Assembly: GCA_902603945.1 (NCBI GenBank)
Contig: CACKWP010000004.1
Coordinates: 1-64,000 of the forward strand
Direction of reading: 5' to 3'
Source: an uncultured Pelagibacteraceae bacterium
Lineage (GTDB): Bacteria; Pseudomonadota; Alphaproteobacteria; Pelagibacterales; Pelagibacteraceae
Length of the DNA: 64,000 nt
The translations under genes and the position numbers were made by a program. Of the stretch, positions 19,624 through 30,243 are shown piece after piece. Positions within the stretch are counted from its first letter, which is position 1; each line of letters starts with the position of its first letter. Below the pieces are notes generated by a model. That model was not told the DNA's origin, searched no databases, and was given only the letters and a program-made list of their open reading frames with translations.

Positions 19624-20772
19624 ATGAATCTAAATGATTGTTATAATTATGAGGATTTTAGAAAATTAGCAAAAAAAAATCTACCAGCCCCAATATTTCA
19701 TTATATCGATGGGGGTTCAGATGATGAAACCACTTTAAAAAGAAATACGGAGTCATTTCTAAAATGTGACCTGGTACCAAATATCTTAGCAAGTGTTGGT
19801 GAGCCGGACCTTTCAACTACAGTTTTTGGACAGAAAATTGATATGCCTCTATTTTTAGCTCCAACTGCTATGCAACGCCTTTATCACCATGATGGAGACA
19901 AGGCTTCAGCGCGAGCAGCAGAAAAGTTTGGTACATTTTATAGCATGTCAACTATGGCAACTTCTTCTATTGAAGAAATAGCTAACACAGCAGGTGGACC
20001 TAAAATGTTTCAACTTTATATACATAAAGATCAAGGTCTAACTGATAACCTGATAGATAGATGTAAGAGTTCTGGATTTAAATCACTATGTCTAACTGTT
20101 GATACAGTAGTGGCAGGTAATAGAGAAAGGGACCATAGATGGGGTTTTACAACTCCGCCTAAATTAACTTTAAAAAGTATTATGAGTTTTGCAGCACATC
20201 CCAAATGGGCTTTTAATTATTTAACGCACAAAAAGTTTGAGTTAGCTAATGTATCTCACTGGACAAAAAAAGGATCAAGTATCGCAAAAGGTGTGATGGA
20301 ATATATTAATGAACAGTACGATCCAGCGATGAGTTGGAAAGATGCCGAGTACGTTGTAAAAAAATGGGGCGGGCCATTTGCATTAAAAGGTGTTATGTCA
20401 GTTGAGGATGCTAATAGAGCGATAGATATTGGCGCTTCAGCAATTTTATTATCTAATCATGGTGGAAGACAACTTGATGGCTCAAGATCACCTTTCGATC
20501 AATTGCCACTCATAAAAGATGCAGTTGGAGATAAATTAGAGATAATATTGGATGGTGGCATAAGAAGAGGGACGCATGTCCTTAAAGCACTATCACTTGG
20601 TGCTACAGCATGTAGTTTTGGTAAAGGGTTTTTATTTGCTTTAGGTGCAGGTGGTCAAGCTGGAGTTGAACAAATTCTTAAAAGAATGAGAGAGGAAATA
20701 AGAAGAGATATGATTTTATTGGGGTGTAAAAGCATAAAAGAGCTAAATAAAACGAAAATTGCATATAGGTGA
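19624..20772 (+). CDS. FMN-dependent alpha-hydroxy-acid oxidizing protein (LldD-like)
   Basis: FHYIDGGSDDETTLKRN, LAPTAMQRLYHHDGDKASARAAEKFGT, LSNHGGRQLDGSRSP, LDGGIRRGTHVLKAL. Confidence 0.93.
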   Translation: MNLNDCYNYEDFRKLAKKNLPAPIFHYIDGGSDDETTLKRNTESFLKCDLVPNILASVGEPDLSTTVFGQKIDMPLFLAPTAMQRLYHHDGDKASARAAEKFGTFYSMSTMATSSIEEIANTAGGPKMFQLYIHKDQGLTDNLIDRCKSSGFKSLCLTVDTVVAGNRERDHRWGFTTPPKLTLKSIMSFAAHPKWAFNYLTHKKFELANVSHWTKKGSSIAKGVMEYINEQYDPAMSWKDAEYVVKKWGGPFALKGVMSVEDANRAIDIGASAILLSNHGGRQLDGSRSPFDQLPLIKDAVGDKLEIILDGGIRRGTHVLKALSLGATACSFGKGFLFALGAGGQAGVEQILKRMREEIRRDMILLGCKSIKELNKTKIAYR

Positions 20773-20821
20773 TGCAAAAAAACTAATATGCAAAAGCAAT
20801 AATAAATATTAGGCTAGAAAT

Positions 20822-21985
20822 ATGAAATTAGCAAAAAATTTAGAAAGGCTCGGAACAGAAACTGCATTTAGTGTTTTAGCAGAGGCTAAAAAACTTGAGG
20901 CCCAAGGAAAAGAGATGATCCACTTGGGTTTAGGTCAACCAGATTTCAAAACTCCTCAACATATTATGGATGCAGCAAAAAAAGCAATCGATGATGGACA
21001 TCATGGTTATGTTTTGGCAAACGGAATTACAGAATGTAGACAAGCTGTTTCAAGAAAAATAAAAAACTTATACAAAAAAGATATAGACCCAGAAAGAATT
21101 ATGATTATGCCAGGGGGAAAACCTACAATGTATTATGCAATTCAAATGATTGGTGAGGCAGGTGCAGAGATCGTTCACCCAACACCAGGTTTTCCAATTT
21201 ACGAGTCAATGATTAACTATACTGGAGCTAAAGCTGTTCCTTATGATTTAACAAAAGAGAAAGATCTTAAATTTGATCCAGAAAAAATCCTATCTTTAAT
21301 AACCGAAAAAACAAGATTAGTAATTTTAATTAATCCAAATAATCCAACGGGAAGTTTTGTTGAAAAACCTGCAATAGATTTTCTTGCTGAAGGATTAAAG
21401 AAACATCCTCACGTCTATATCTTAAGTGATGAAATTTATAGTAGACAAATTTTTGATGGAAAAGAAATGCCAACATTTTTCAATTACCCTGATTTGCAGG
21501 AGAGATTAATTGTATTAGATGGTTGGAGCAAAGCCTATTCTATGACTGGTTGGAGAATGGGTTGGAGTGTATGGCCTGAGAAATTAATTCCTCATGTTAC
21601 CAAGTTAGCAATAAATAGTTTTTCTTGTGTTAACGCACCGTCACAATTTGCTGGAATAGCCGCACTGGATGGGCCTGATGACTCTATTCATCATATGATG
21701 GAAAAATTTGATCAAAGAAGAAAACTAATTCATAAAGGATTAAACGATTTACCTGGTGTAACTTGCAGTATGCCAGGGGGTGCCTTTTATGCTTTTCCAA
21801 ATGTAAGCGGTACGGGCATGAGTGGATCCGAATTTTCAAAAAAATGCATGCATGAAGCCGGTGTGGCAATTGTGCCCGGAACAGCTTTTGGCAAAACTTC
21901 AACAGATTATGTACGTTTTAGCTTCGCTGCATCGAGGGATAACATCCAAAAAGCACTAGATAAAATATCAAAAATGCTTAAGTAA
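20822..21985 (+). CDS. PLP-dependent class I/II aminotransferase
   Basis: INPNNPTGSFV, LSDEIYSRQIF, DGWSKAYSMTGWRMGW. Confidence 0.93.
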   Translation: MKLAKNLERLGTETAFSVLAEAKKLEAQGKEMIHLGLGQPDFKTPQHIMDAAKKAIDDGHHGYVLANGITECRQAVSRKIKNLYKKDIDPERIMIMPGGKPTMYYAIQMIGEAGAEIVHPTPGFPIYESMINYTGAKAVPYDLTKEKDLKFDPEKILSLITEKTRLVILINPNNPTGSFVEKPAIDFLAEGLKKHPHVYILSDEIYSRQIFDGKEMPTFFNYPDLQERLIVLDGWSKAYSMTGWRMGWSVWPEKLIPHVTKLAINSFSCVNAPSQFAGIAALDGPDDSIHHMMEKFDQRRKLIHKGLNDLPGVTCSMPGGAFYAFPNVSGTGMSGSEFSKKCMHEAGVAIVPGTAFGKTSTDYVRFSFAASRDNIQKALDKISKMLK

Positions 21986-21993
21986 AGGGACTT

Positions 21994-23490
21994 ATGAGTA
22001 GTTTACAAATGCCAAAAGTTGACAAAGCGATTATGTCTAAAAAAGACAAAATTGCTTTAGATCTTCGTGGAATTATAAATTCAAAAAATGTTCTATCGAG
22101 TCCTGATGAACTAAGACCTTTTGAAACCGATGGTTTGACAGCGTATAGACAAATGCCTCTTTTAGTAGTCATGCCTGAAACTGTAGAAGAGGTCAGTCAA
22201 ATTTTAAAATATTGCAACGAAAATAAAATTAAAGTTGTTCCAAGAGGAGCTGGAACAGGTTTATCTGGTGGTTCTATGCCTTTAGAAGATTGTGTTTTAA
22301 TTGCAATGGGTAAATTTAATAAAATTATTGAGATTGATTATGAAAACAGATGTGTAGTGACGCAACCTTGCGTTACAAACTTGGCTATTACTCACGCTGT
22401 TCAAGATAAAGGTTTTTATTACGCACCAGATCCTTCAAGTCAAATTGCATGTTCTATTGGTGGGAACGTTGCTGAAAATTCTGGTGGAGTTCACTCTCTT
22501 AAATATGGAGCTACTACGAATAACCTCTTGGGTATTGAGGTAGTCTTAATGGATGGAACCATTACTAGGTTCGGTGGGAAAGTGATGGATGCAGAAGGAT
22601 ACGATTTCTTAGGCTTGATGACAGGTTCAGAGGGCTTACTAGGTGTTATAACTGAGGTAACTGTAAAAATTTTAAAATCACCTGAAGTTGTTAAAGCGGC
22701 TTTAGTGGGCTTTCCTTCAATCGAAGATGCAGGAAACTGCGTTGCACAAATAATCGCAGAGGGATGCATACCAGCAGGTATGGAAATAATGGATAAGGCT
22801 TTAACAAAAGCAACAAATGATTATTCTAAAGCAGGTTATCCAACCGATGCTGAAGCAATGATGATTATAGAATTTGATGGAACAGAACATGAAGTTGAGG
22901 CCTATATTAAGAAGGCAAAAGAAATCGCGGAGAGGAATAATTCTTCAAGTTTAAAAATTAGTAAATCTAACGAAGAGAGACTAAAATTTTGGGCTGGTAG
23001 AAAAGCAGCTTTTCCCGCTTGCGGAGTTTTGGCGCCTGATTACATGTGTATGGACGGTTCAATTCCTAGAGGAAAACTAGCTGAAGTTTTAAATGAAATC
23101 TCAAGGTTGTCTAAGAAATATAACTTGCCAGTAGCTAATGCATTCCACGCAGGAGACGGAAACCTTCACCCCTTAATAATGTTTGACGCAAATGATAAAG
23201 AGTCTTTAAGAAAATGTGAGGAATTTGGAGCTGATATCTTAAAATATTGTGTCAAAGTTGGTGGCGCGCTTACTGGTGAACATGGAGTAGGTATTGAGAA
23301 GAGAGAGTTAATGTGTGAAGCATTTAATGATAAAGATATACAGCAACAATTAACAATTAAAGTGGCTTTAGATCCTAATTCATTATTAAATCCAGGCAAA
23401 GTTTATCCAATACTTAGAAAATGTGCTGAGGAAGGAAGAGTTCATGTCCATGGAGGAAAAACAAAATTCCCAGACATCCCTAGATTTTAA
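21994..23490 (+). CDS. glcD: Glycolate oxidase subunit GlcD (FAD-linked oxidase)
   Basis: VPRGAGTGLSGGSMPLEDCVLIAM, FHAGDGNLHPLIMFD, GGALTGEHGVGIEKRELM. Confidence 0.95.
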   Translation: MSSLQMPKVDKAIMSKKDKIALDLRGIINSKNVLSSPDELRPFETDGLTAYRQMPLLVVMPETVEEVSQILKYCNENKIKVVPRGAGTGLSGGSMPLEDCVLIAMGKFNKIIEIDYENRCVVTQPCVTNLAITHAVQDKGFYYAPDPSSQIACSIGGNVAENSGGVHSLKYGATTNNLLGIEVVLMDGTITRFGGKVMDAEGYDFLGLMTGSEGLLGVITEVTVKILKSPEVVKAALVGFPSIEDAGNCVAQIIAEGCIPAGMEIMDKALTKATNDYSKAGYPTDAEAMMIIEFDGTEHEVEAYIKKAKEIAERNNSSSLKISKSNEERLKFWAGRKAAFPACGVLAPDYMCMDGSIPRGKLAEVLNEISRLSKKYNLPVANAFHAGDGNLHPLIMFDANDKESLRKCEEFGADILKYCVKVGGALTGEHGVGIEKRELMCEAFNDKDIQQQLTIKVALDPNSLLNPGKVYPILRKCAEEGRVHVHGGKTKFPDIPRF

Positions 23491-24703
23491 TCAAAATATT
23501 TTTAAACCATCTTCTAGAGAAGAAATAGTTGAGATAGTTAAAAATTGTTATAGAAGAAACATTCCCTTAGAAATCAACGGTTTAAAATCAAAAAATAAAA
23601 TTGGAAGAAATTTTCAGTCTGAAAAAACTTTAGATCTCTCTCACTATAAGGGTATAATTGATTACAAACCAGAGGAGCTTTATATTAAAGTTAAAGCAGG
23701 GACACCGCTTAAAGAAATAGTAGAAGAGCTTAGTAAGAATAATCAGCAACTAGCATTTGAACCTAATGATTTTGGTTACGTATTTTCTGGAGAAAGTAAC
23801 AGCGGCTCCATAGGTGGAGTTGTTTCATGTAATTTTGCTGGGTCAAGAAGATTTAAAGTTGGAAGTGCTCGAGATCATATTCTTGGCTTTCAAGGGATTA
23901 ATGGAAAAGGTGAAACTATTAAATCAGGTGGAACAGTAGTCAAAAATGTCACTGGTTATGATTTAAGTAAATTAATATCAGGATCATTCGGAACGCTAAC
24001 GATATTGACTGAACTTTCAATAAAAGTATTACCAAAACCTGAAACAAGCAAGACTTTAGTAATTAAAAATCCTCATCTTAAAAAAGCATTAAGCTATCTT
24101 GGAAAAGGGTTGTCATCTTCAACCGATCCATCAGGTGGAGTGTTTTATCCAGATTATTTTGGAAAAAATTTTGTTTTAAATGATCTTACTCATGAGGGAG
24201 GATTAACTGCTATCAGAATAGAGGGCCCTACAAATTCTGTTGAACAAAGATTGAATAGATTGTCTAAAGAATTAGGTCTTTTAGATCAAGAGCTTTCAAT
24301 TTTAGATAATGAACAAAGTAATATTTTTTGGAGTAGAACTAAAAATTTAGAAGTTTTTAAAAGTTTAAAAAGTAATTTAATAAGAATTGTTGTGCCAATT
24401 AGTGAGACTTTACAAGTAATACAAAAATTCAAAAATTATGAGACAAGATATTTTATCGACTGGGGAGGAAGCCTAATTTGGGCTTCGTTTGATCAATTAA
24501 ATACGAAAATACTAAATGAAATTAAGGATATAGTAAAAAAACACCAGGGTTATATAACATTAATCAAAGTTGAGGAGGATCTTAAGGCCTCTGCTGATAT
24601 TTTTACAATAGATCCAATTAAGTATAAAATAAGTGAAAAAATTAAAAGGAGTTTTGATCCTAAAAGAATTTTTAACCCGGGAAAAATGTACACAGGAATT
24701 TAA
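23444..24703 (+). CDS. glcE: Glycolate oxidase subunit GlcE
   Basis: FAD-binding PCMH-type protein between glcD and glcF; GGVVSCNFAGSRRFKVGSARDHILGFQGINGKGETIKSGGTVVKNVTGYDLSKL; ATG at 23444 within the 23423 ORF. Confidence 0.92.
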   Translation: MSMEEKQNSQTSLDFNQNIFKPSSREEIVEIVKNCYRRNIPLEINGLKSKNKIGRNFQSEKTLDLSHYKGIIDYKPEELYIKVKAGTPLKEIVEELSKNNQQLAFEPNDFGYVFSGESNSGSIGGVVSCNFAGSRRFKVGSARDHILGFQGINGKGETIKSGGTVVKNVTGYDLSKLISGSFGTLTILTELSIKVLPKPETSKTLVIKNPHLKKALSYLGKGLSSSTDPSGGVFYPDYFGKNFVLNDLTHEGGLTAIRIEGPTNSVEQRLNRLSKELGLLDQELSILDNEQSNIFWSRTKNLEVFKSLKSNLIRIVVPISETLQVIQKFKNYETRYFIDWGGSLIWASFDQLNTKILNEIKDIVKKHQGYITLIKVEEDLKASADIFTIDPIKYKISEKIKRSFDPKRIFNPGKMYTGI

Positions 24704-26002
24704 ATGCAGACATCATTTACTGAAAAACAACTTCAGGACAAAGATAATAAAACAAGTGAAACAATTATTAGAAAGTGCGTCCACTGTGGAATGTGTAATG
24801 CCACTTGCCCTACTTACGGGATTAATGGGGAGGAATTAGAGGGACCACGAGGAAGGATATATCTTATCAAAGATATGTTGGAAAATAAAAAACCAGCAAC
24901 TAAGGAAATTGCAAAACATATAGACAGTTGTTTATCTTGTTATTCCTGCATGACTACATGTCCATCAGGAGTTAATTATATGCATTTAATTGATCATGGA
25001 AGAAATTATGTAGAGGAAACCTATAAAAGACCTTTTTTAGATAGATTATTTAGAAATATTCTCTCATTTGTATTACCAAGACCTAAAGCGTTTTTGTTAA
25101 TGGCTTGGTCTTCTAAAATTGTGAAACCATTCAGTTTTTTATTTCCAAAATTCATAAGAAATGCATTGAACTTAATGCCTGATAAAATACCTGGAAGGAA
25201 ATTAAAAGAAAAAAAAGTCTACGAGGTTGAAAAGGGTAAAAAAGTTTCGAGAGTTGCACTTCTGACTGGATGTGTTCAAAGAGTCATATCTCCTGAGATA
25301 AATGAGTCAACCATAAGACTTTTAAACAGACATAATGTAGAAGTTGTCGTTATGCCAGACATATACTGTTGTGGATCTTTGAATCATCATTTAGGTAAGC
25401 AAAAATTAGCACACGAGTCTTTTAAGAATAATATTAATAGTTGGCATGAGGAATATCTCAAGAATGGCTTAGACGCTATAATAAGCAATACATCTGGTTG
25501 TGGCACAACTTTAAAAGATTACGGTCATATTTTTAAAAATGACCAAAATCTAAAAAAAAAGGCAAAAAAAATTTCTGAATTAACAAAAGATATTACTGAG
25601 TACTTAGACGAGAATTTAAAGCTAAATATAAATCTTAACACTGAAAAAAAATATAAAATTGCATATCATTCAGCCTGTTCAATGCAGCACGGACAAAAAG
25701 TTCATCAACAACCTAAAGATTTAATCTCAAAAACAGGTAATGAAGTTCTAGAAATACCAGACGGACATTTATGTTGCGGTTCCGCAGGTACTTATAATAT
25801 CCTCCATCAAAAAATGGCGAAATCTTTGTTGAAAAATAAAGTAAAGAACATTGAAAAAATTTCACCTGATTTTATTTCAACTGGTAATATAGGGTGTATG
25901 ACTCAAATTTCCTCAGGAACTAGAATTCCGATTATTCATACAGTTGAATTACTTGATTGGTTCACTGGTGGTCCAAAACCAAATAAATTAGATAATTTCT
26001 AA
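24704..26002 (+). CDS. glcF: Glycolate oxidase iron-sulfur subunit GlcF
   Basis: CVHCGMCNATCPTYGINGEELEGPRGRIYLIKDM, CLSCYSCMTTCPSGVNY, CCG motifs. Confidence 0.96.
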   Translation: MQTSFTEKQLQDKDNKTSETIIRKCVHCGMCNATCPTYGINGEELEGPRGRIYLIKDMLENKKPATKEIAKHIDSCLSCYSCMTTCPSGVNYMHLIDHGRNYVEETYKRPFLDRLFRNILSFVLPRPKAFLLMAWSSKIVKPFSFLFPKFIRNALNLMPDKIPGRKLKEKKVYEVEKGKKVSRVALLTGCVQRVISPEINESTIRLLNRHNVEVVVMPDIYCCGSLNHHLGKQKLAHESFKNNINSWHEEYLKNGLDAIISNTSGCGTTLKDYGHIFKNDQNLKKKAKKISELTKDITEYLDENLKLNINLNTEKKYKIAYHSACSMQHGQKVHQQPKDLISKTGNEVLEIPDGHLCCGSAGTYNILHQKMAKSLLKNKVKNIEKISPDFISTGNIGCMTQISSGTRIPIIHTVELLDWFTGGPKPNKLDNF

Positions 26003-26003
26003 A

Positions 26004-26960
26004 ATGAAAAAAAAAATCTTTGTCACTAGGAGACTTCTTAAAGAAAATGAAGAGAAACTTAAAACTTTATTTGAAGTTACATTAAATGTAGATGATAAAA
26101 TTTATACACCAAAAGAAATCATTGATGGATCAAAAAATTATGATGGAATTTTAAGCTCAGTCACAGACCCAATAAACGCCGATACTATTTCTAAATTATC
26201 TGATTCGATTAAAATAATTGCTAATGGTGCGGTTGGTTTCGGAAATATAGATATTCAAGCTGCAAAAGAAAAAGGAATCACTGTTACAAATACACCTGAT
26301 GTTTTAACAGATGCTACAGCTGATATTCAAATATTACTTTTATTAGGTGCATCTAGAAAAGCTTATGAGGGCCGAATTGCAGCAGAAACACAAAACTGGA
26401 AATGGTCTTGGGATTTTTTATTAGGAAAACAAATGTCTAATAAAAGACTAGGAATTCTTGGTATGGGTAGAATAGGAAGAGCAGTTGCTAAAAGAGCTAA
26501 AGCTTTTAATATGGAGATACATTATCACAATAGGTCTAAACTTTCTTCAGACTTAGAGGATGGAGCGATTTATCATAAAGATTTAAAGAGTTTATTTGAA
26601 AAAAGTGAATTTTTATCGATTAATTGCCCCGCTACCCCAGAAACAAAAAACTTAATTAATAAAGAGACCTTAAGTTATTTAGAGGAAAATACAGTAATAG
26701 GTAACGCAGCAAGAGGTGATGTAGTTGATGATGATGCTATGATTGAGGCTTTGAAAAATGGAAAAGTTTTTGCTTATGGTTTAGATGTTTATAATGGTGA
26801 ACCAAAAATTCATCCTGAATATTTAAAGTTAAAAAATATTTTTTTACTACCTCATTTAGGAAGTGCTACCAAAAGGACAAGGTGGGATATGGCATATAGG
26901 GCTACAAAAAATTTGGAAGATTTTTTTTCAGGGAAAAAGCCACAGGATCAGGTAAATTAG
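26004..26960 (+). CDS. D-2-hydroxyacid dehydrogenase (glyoxylate/hydroxypyruvate reductase-like)
   Basis: LGILGMGRIGRAVAKRAKAF, NAARGDVVDDDAMIEAL, LPHLGSATKRTR. Confidence 0.92.
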   Translation: MKKKIFVTRRLLKENEEKLKTLFEVTLNVDDKIYTPKEIIDGSKNYDGILSSVTDPINADTISKLSDSIKIIANGAVGFGNIDIQAAKEKGITVTNTPDVLTDATADIQILLLLGASRKAYEGRIAAETQNWKWSWDFLLGKQMSNKRLGILGMGRIGRAVAKRAKAFNMEIHYHNRSKLSSDLEDGAIYHKDLKSLFEKSEFLSINCPATPETKNLINKETLSYLEENTVIGNAARGDVVDDDAMIEALKNGKVFAYGLDVYNGEPKIHPEYLKLKNIFLLPHLGSATKRTRWDMAYRATKNLEDFFSGKKPQDQVN

Positions 26961-27065
26961 TACACCTCTAGATTGAATCTGCAATTTAAAATAATTCTAA
27001 AAAGATAGAGACTCTGATTTGAGTTTATGCTTAAATATTTCAGTTAATTAACTAACGGAGGACAT

Positions 27066-28214
27066 ATGTCAAAAATAAAAAAAGGAGTAAAAACTCCATC
27101 AAGACGTAAGTTCTTTAAAGCAGCAGCAGCTACGGGTGCTGCAGCAGCAGCAACAGTTGCAATGCCTAACGTTGCATTTGGTGCTCCGCAAACTTTAAAG
27201 ATGCAAGCGGCTTGGCCGTCAGGCGCTAACATTTTCTTTGAAATGGCTGGCGACTACGCAAAAATGGTAGGCGACATGTCTGGAGGTGAATTAAAAATTG
27301 ATCTTCAGCCAGTTGGAGCTGTAGTAAAGACTTCGGAAATTGGACAAGCAGTAAGTTCAGGTGTACTTGATATGGGACACTGGGTAACAGCTTACTGGTA
27401 TGGAAAAAATCCAGCAGCTTCTCTATTCGGTACTGGTCCGTCATACGGAATGTCATCTCAAGAAATCATGGGATGGATAGAGTATGGTGGAGGTAGAAAA
27501 CTTTATGATGAAACACTTGCAAAAGTTGGTTTCGATTATATAGGATTCTTCCACATGCCAATGCCTGCACAGCCTTTTGGATGGTTCAAAAAGAACGTAA
27601 CAAAAGTATCTGATGTAAAAGGTATGAAGTACAGAACAGTAGGATTAGCTACTAACGTATTAACAGCAATGGGAATGGTTGTAAGACAATTACCAGGTGG
27701 TGAAATTCAGCCTGCAATGAAGACAGGTTTGATTGAAGCTGCTGAGTTTAACAACCCAACATCAGACTCTCAGTTTGGTATGCAAGACGTTTCTAAGCAT
27801 TATCACTTAGGAAGCTTCCACCAATCACAAGAGATGTTTGAAATCCCAGTTAATAAGAAGACATTTAATGGATTATCGCCTAAACATCAGGCTATCCTAA
27901 AAAATGCCGCTTATGCTGCGAACAGTGATAACTACTTTAAAGCATTAGTAAGATACTCAGCTGACTTATCTAAATTGATGAACCAGCACAAAGTAAATGT
28001 GTATCAAACGTCAGATGCGATCTTAGCTCAACAATTAAAAGGTTGGGATAAAGTAATCGGAGATTTCAATAAGAAAGATCCATTCTTTAAAAAGATTGTA
28101 GACTCACAAAAAGCTTATGCTAAGAGAGTTATGAAGTACTTACTCATGAACCAACCTAATTACAAGTTGGCTTACGAGAATGAGTTCGGTTCAATAGCAA
28201 AAGTTAAAATTTAA
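27066..28214 (+). CDS. TRAP transporter substrate-binding protein (DctP/TakP-like), Tat-type signal
   Basis: SRRKFFKAAAATGAAAAATVAMPNVAFGA twin-arginine-like signal; LKMQAAWPSGANIFFEMAGDYAKMV..., LPGGEIQPAMKTGLIEAAEFNNP; followed by DctQ and DctM. Confidence 0.95.
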   Translation: MSKIKKGVKTPSRRKFFKAAAATGAAAAATVAMPNVAFGAPQTLKMQAAWPSGANIFFEMAGDYAKMVGDMSGGELKIDLQPVGAVVKTSEIGQAVSSGVLDMGHWVTAYWYGKNPAASLFGTGPSYGMSSQEIMGWIEYGGGRKLYDETLAKVGFDYIGFFHMPMPAQPFGWFKKNVTKVSDVKGMKYRTVGLATNVLTAMGMVVRQLPGGEIQPAMKTGLIEAAEFNNPTSDSQFGMQDVSKHYHLGSFHQSQEMFEIPVNKKTFNGLSPKHQAILKNAAYAANSDNYFKALVRYSADLSKLMNQHKVNVYQTSDAILAQQLKGWDKVIGDFNKKDPFFKKIVDSQKAYAKRVMKYLLMNQPNYKLAYENEFGSIAKVKI

Positions 28215-28230
28215 TTATATTTTAAACATA

Positions 28231-28260
28231 AAAGGGGGCGTATTTGCGCCCCCTTTTTTT
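28231..28260 (+). terminator. Rho-independent terminator between TRAP SBP and permease genes
   Basis: AAAGGGGGCGTATTTGCGCCCCCTTTTTTT: GC-rich perfect stem followed by T7. Confidence 0.92.
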
Positions 28261-28298
28261 ATGGAAATTACAAAAAAATTAGAATAGTTTAAAATTTC

Positions 28299-28883
28299 AT
28301 GAGGGGATTTATTCATTTTGCAGATACTTTAAGCACTTCCGTTGGGAAGGCATTTTCATGGTGCATTGTGATCTTAATGGGCGGTACTTGTTATGAGGTT
28401 GTTATGGCATATGCCTTCAATGCTCCTACCTTATGGAATTTTGATTTCAGTTTACAAATGTATGGTGCGATTTTTATGATGGCAGGTGCTTACACTTTAT
28501 CTACAGAGGCCCATGTAAGAGGAGATGTAATTTACAGACTTTTTAAACCAAGAACCCAAGGTTATATTGATTTAATTTTATACTTCATATTTTTCTTTCC
28601 AGGCGTGTTAGCTTTAGCATTTTATGGTTATGAATACGCTTCACTTGCTTGGAAGATAAAAGAAACAAGTTGGAACAGCCCAGCTCAAATCCAAATTTAT
28701 ATGGCGAAATCTTTAATACCAGCCGCTGGAATTTTATTAGTTATCCAAGGTATTAGTGAAGTATGTAGAGCTATCATTTGTATTCAAACTGGGCACTGGC
28801 CAGCGCGAATGGTTGTAGCAGAGGAAACAGAAAAAATGTTAATGAGAACTTCACAAGACGAGGATCAAAAAGATGTTATTTAG
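28299..28883 (+). CDS. TRAP transporter small permease subunit (DctQ)
   Basis: Four TM; MMAGAYTLSTEAHVRGDVIYRLFKPRTQGYIDL. Confidence 0.93.
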   Translation: MRGFIHFADTLSTSVGKAFSWCIVILMGGTCYEVVMAYAFNAPTLWNFDFSLQMYGAIFMMAGAYTLSTEAHVRGDVIYRLFKPRTQGYIDLILYFIFFFPGVLALAFYGYEYASLAWKIKETSWNSPAQIQIYMAKSLIPAAGILLVIQGISEVCRAIICIQTGHWPARMVVAEETEKMLMRTSQDEDQKDVI

Positions 28884-30234
28884 TTTAACAAATCCTGAAA
28901 TTGCAATTTTAATGATGGGAATATTCTTATTTGCCGTGCTACTTGGATTCCCAATAGCATTTACATTAATGGCAATGGGAGTTGGTTTTGGTTATTACGC
29001 TTACTTTGATCCAACAAGGATGGAACATCTTTTAGATAATAGAATTTTCCAATTATTCGTTCAAAATACTTACACCGTTATGGATAATACAGTTTTGACC
29101 GCGGTCCCACTCTTTTTATTTATGGGGTATTTAGTTGAAAGAGCTGGAATAGTTTCAAGATTATTTTTTGCAATCAGACTAGCTTCTCATAGGTTGCCCG
29201 CTTCAATGGCAGTAGCTGCATTAGTTACTTGTGCTTTATTTTCTACAGCGACTGGAATTATCGGAGCTGTTGTAACTCTTATGGGGCTTCTTGCTTGGCC
29301 GGCGATGATCAGAGCTGGATATGATAAAAAATTTGCCTCAGGTGTAATCTGTTCTGGTGGGTGTTTAGGAATTCTTATTCCTCCAAGTATAATGTTAATT
29401 GTTTATTCAGTTATCGCACAACTTTCACCCTTACGATTATTTGCAGCAGCAATTTTTCCAGGATTATTATTAGCAGGATTATATATAGGTTATGCGGTAA
29501 CTTTAGCTTATTTTAATCCTTCGATCGCACCTAAACCACCTAAAGAAGATATTCCACCAAGATCAGAAATTCTAAAAGAGGTAATGGTTTCTTTCTTACC
29601 GCTTTTCTCTTTAATAATTTTAGTATTAGGAACTATTTTAGGAGGACTTGCAACCCCTGCAGAAGCGGCAGCTGTTGGAGCATTTGGGGCATTAGTGCTT
29701 TCATACTTTTATAAAACACTTAAGTGGAAAAATTTTAAAGAGTCGGTATTTTTAACTGCAAAAACAACTGCAATGATTATGTGGTTGTTTATTGGTTCAT
29801 GGACTTTTGCATCAGTCTTTTCCTATTTAGGCGGGCACGAAGTATTTGAGCATTTCTTTAAATCAATGAACCTACAGCCTTGGCAGTTCTTAGTAATTAC
29901 ACAAATAATAATTTTCTTACTCGGTTGGCCATTAGAGTGGACAGAGATATTAATTATTTTTGTACCAATTTTTTTACCTCTAGTAGAATTTTTTGGAGTT
30001 AACCCTTACTTTTTTGCAATGTTAATTGCATTAAATTTACAAACTTCATTTTTAACTCCACCCATGGCGATGTCCGCATACTATTTAAAAGGTGTGCAAA
30101 CTAAAAATGTAGAGTTGTTAGATATATTCAAAGGTATTATGCCTTTTTTAGGTATAGTTATATTAGCTATGTTTTTAATGTACCTCTTCCCAGGGATAGC
30201 TCTTTGGTTGCCAGATACATTATTTGCTAATTAA
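28873..30234 (+). CDS. TRAP transporter large permease subunit (DctM)
   Basis: TAVPLFLFMGYLVERAG, SGGCLGILIPPSIMLIVYS, GLATPAEAAAVGAFGAL, LQTSFLTPPMAMSAYYLKG. Confidence 0.96.
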   Translation: MLFSLTNPEIAILMMGIFLFAVLLGFPIAFTLMAMGVGFGYYAYFDPTRMEHLLDNRIFQLFVQNTYTVMDNTVLTAVPLFLFMGYLVERAGIVSRLFFAIRLASHRLPASMAVAALVTCALFSTATGIIGAVVTLMGLLAWPAMIRAGYDKKFASGVICSGGCLGILIPPSIMLIVYSVIAQLSPLRLFAAAIFPGLLLAGLYIGYAVTLAYFNPSIAPKPPKEDIPPRSEILKEVMVSFLPLFSLIILVLGTILGGLATPAEAAAVGAFGALVLSYFYKTLKWKNFKESVFLTAKTTAMIMWLFIGSWTFASVFSYLGGHEVFEHFFKSMNLQPWQFLVITQIIIFLLGWPLEWTEILIIFVPIFLPLVEFFGVNPYFFAMLIALNLQTSFLTPPMAMSAYYLKGVQTKNVELLDIFKGIMPFLGIVILAMFLMYLFPGIALWLPDTLFAN

Positions 30235-30243
30235 CGAATTTAA

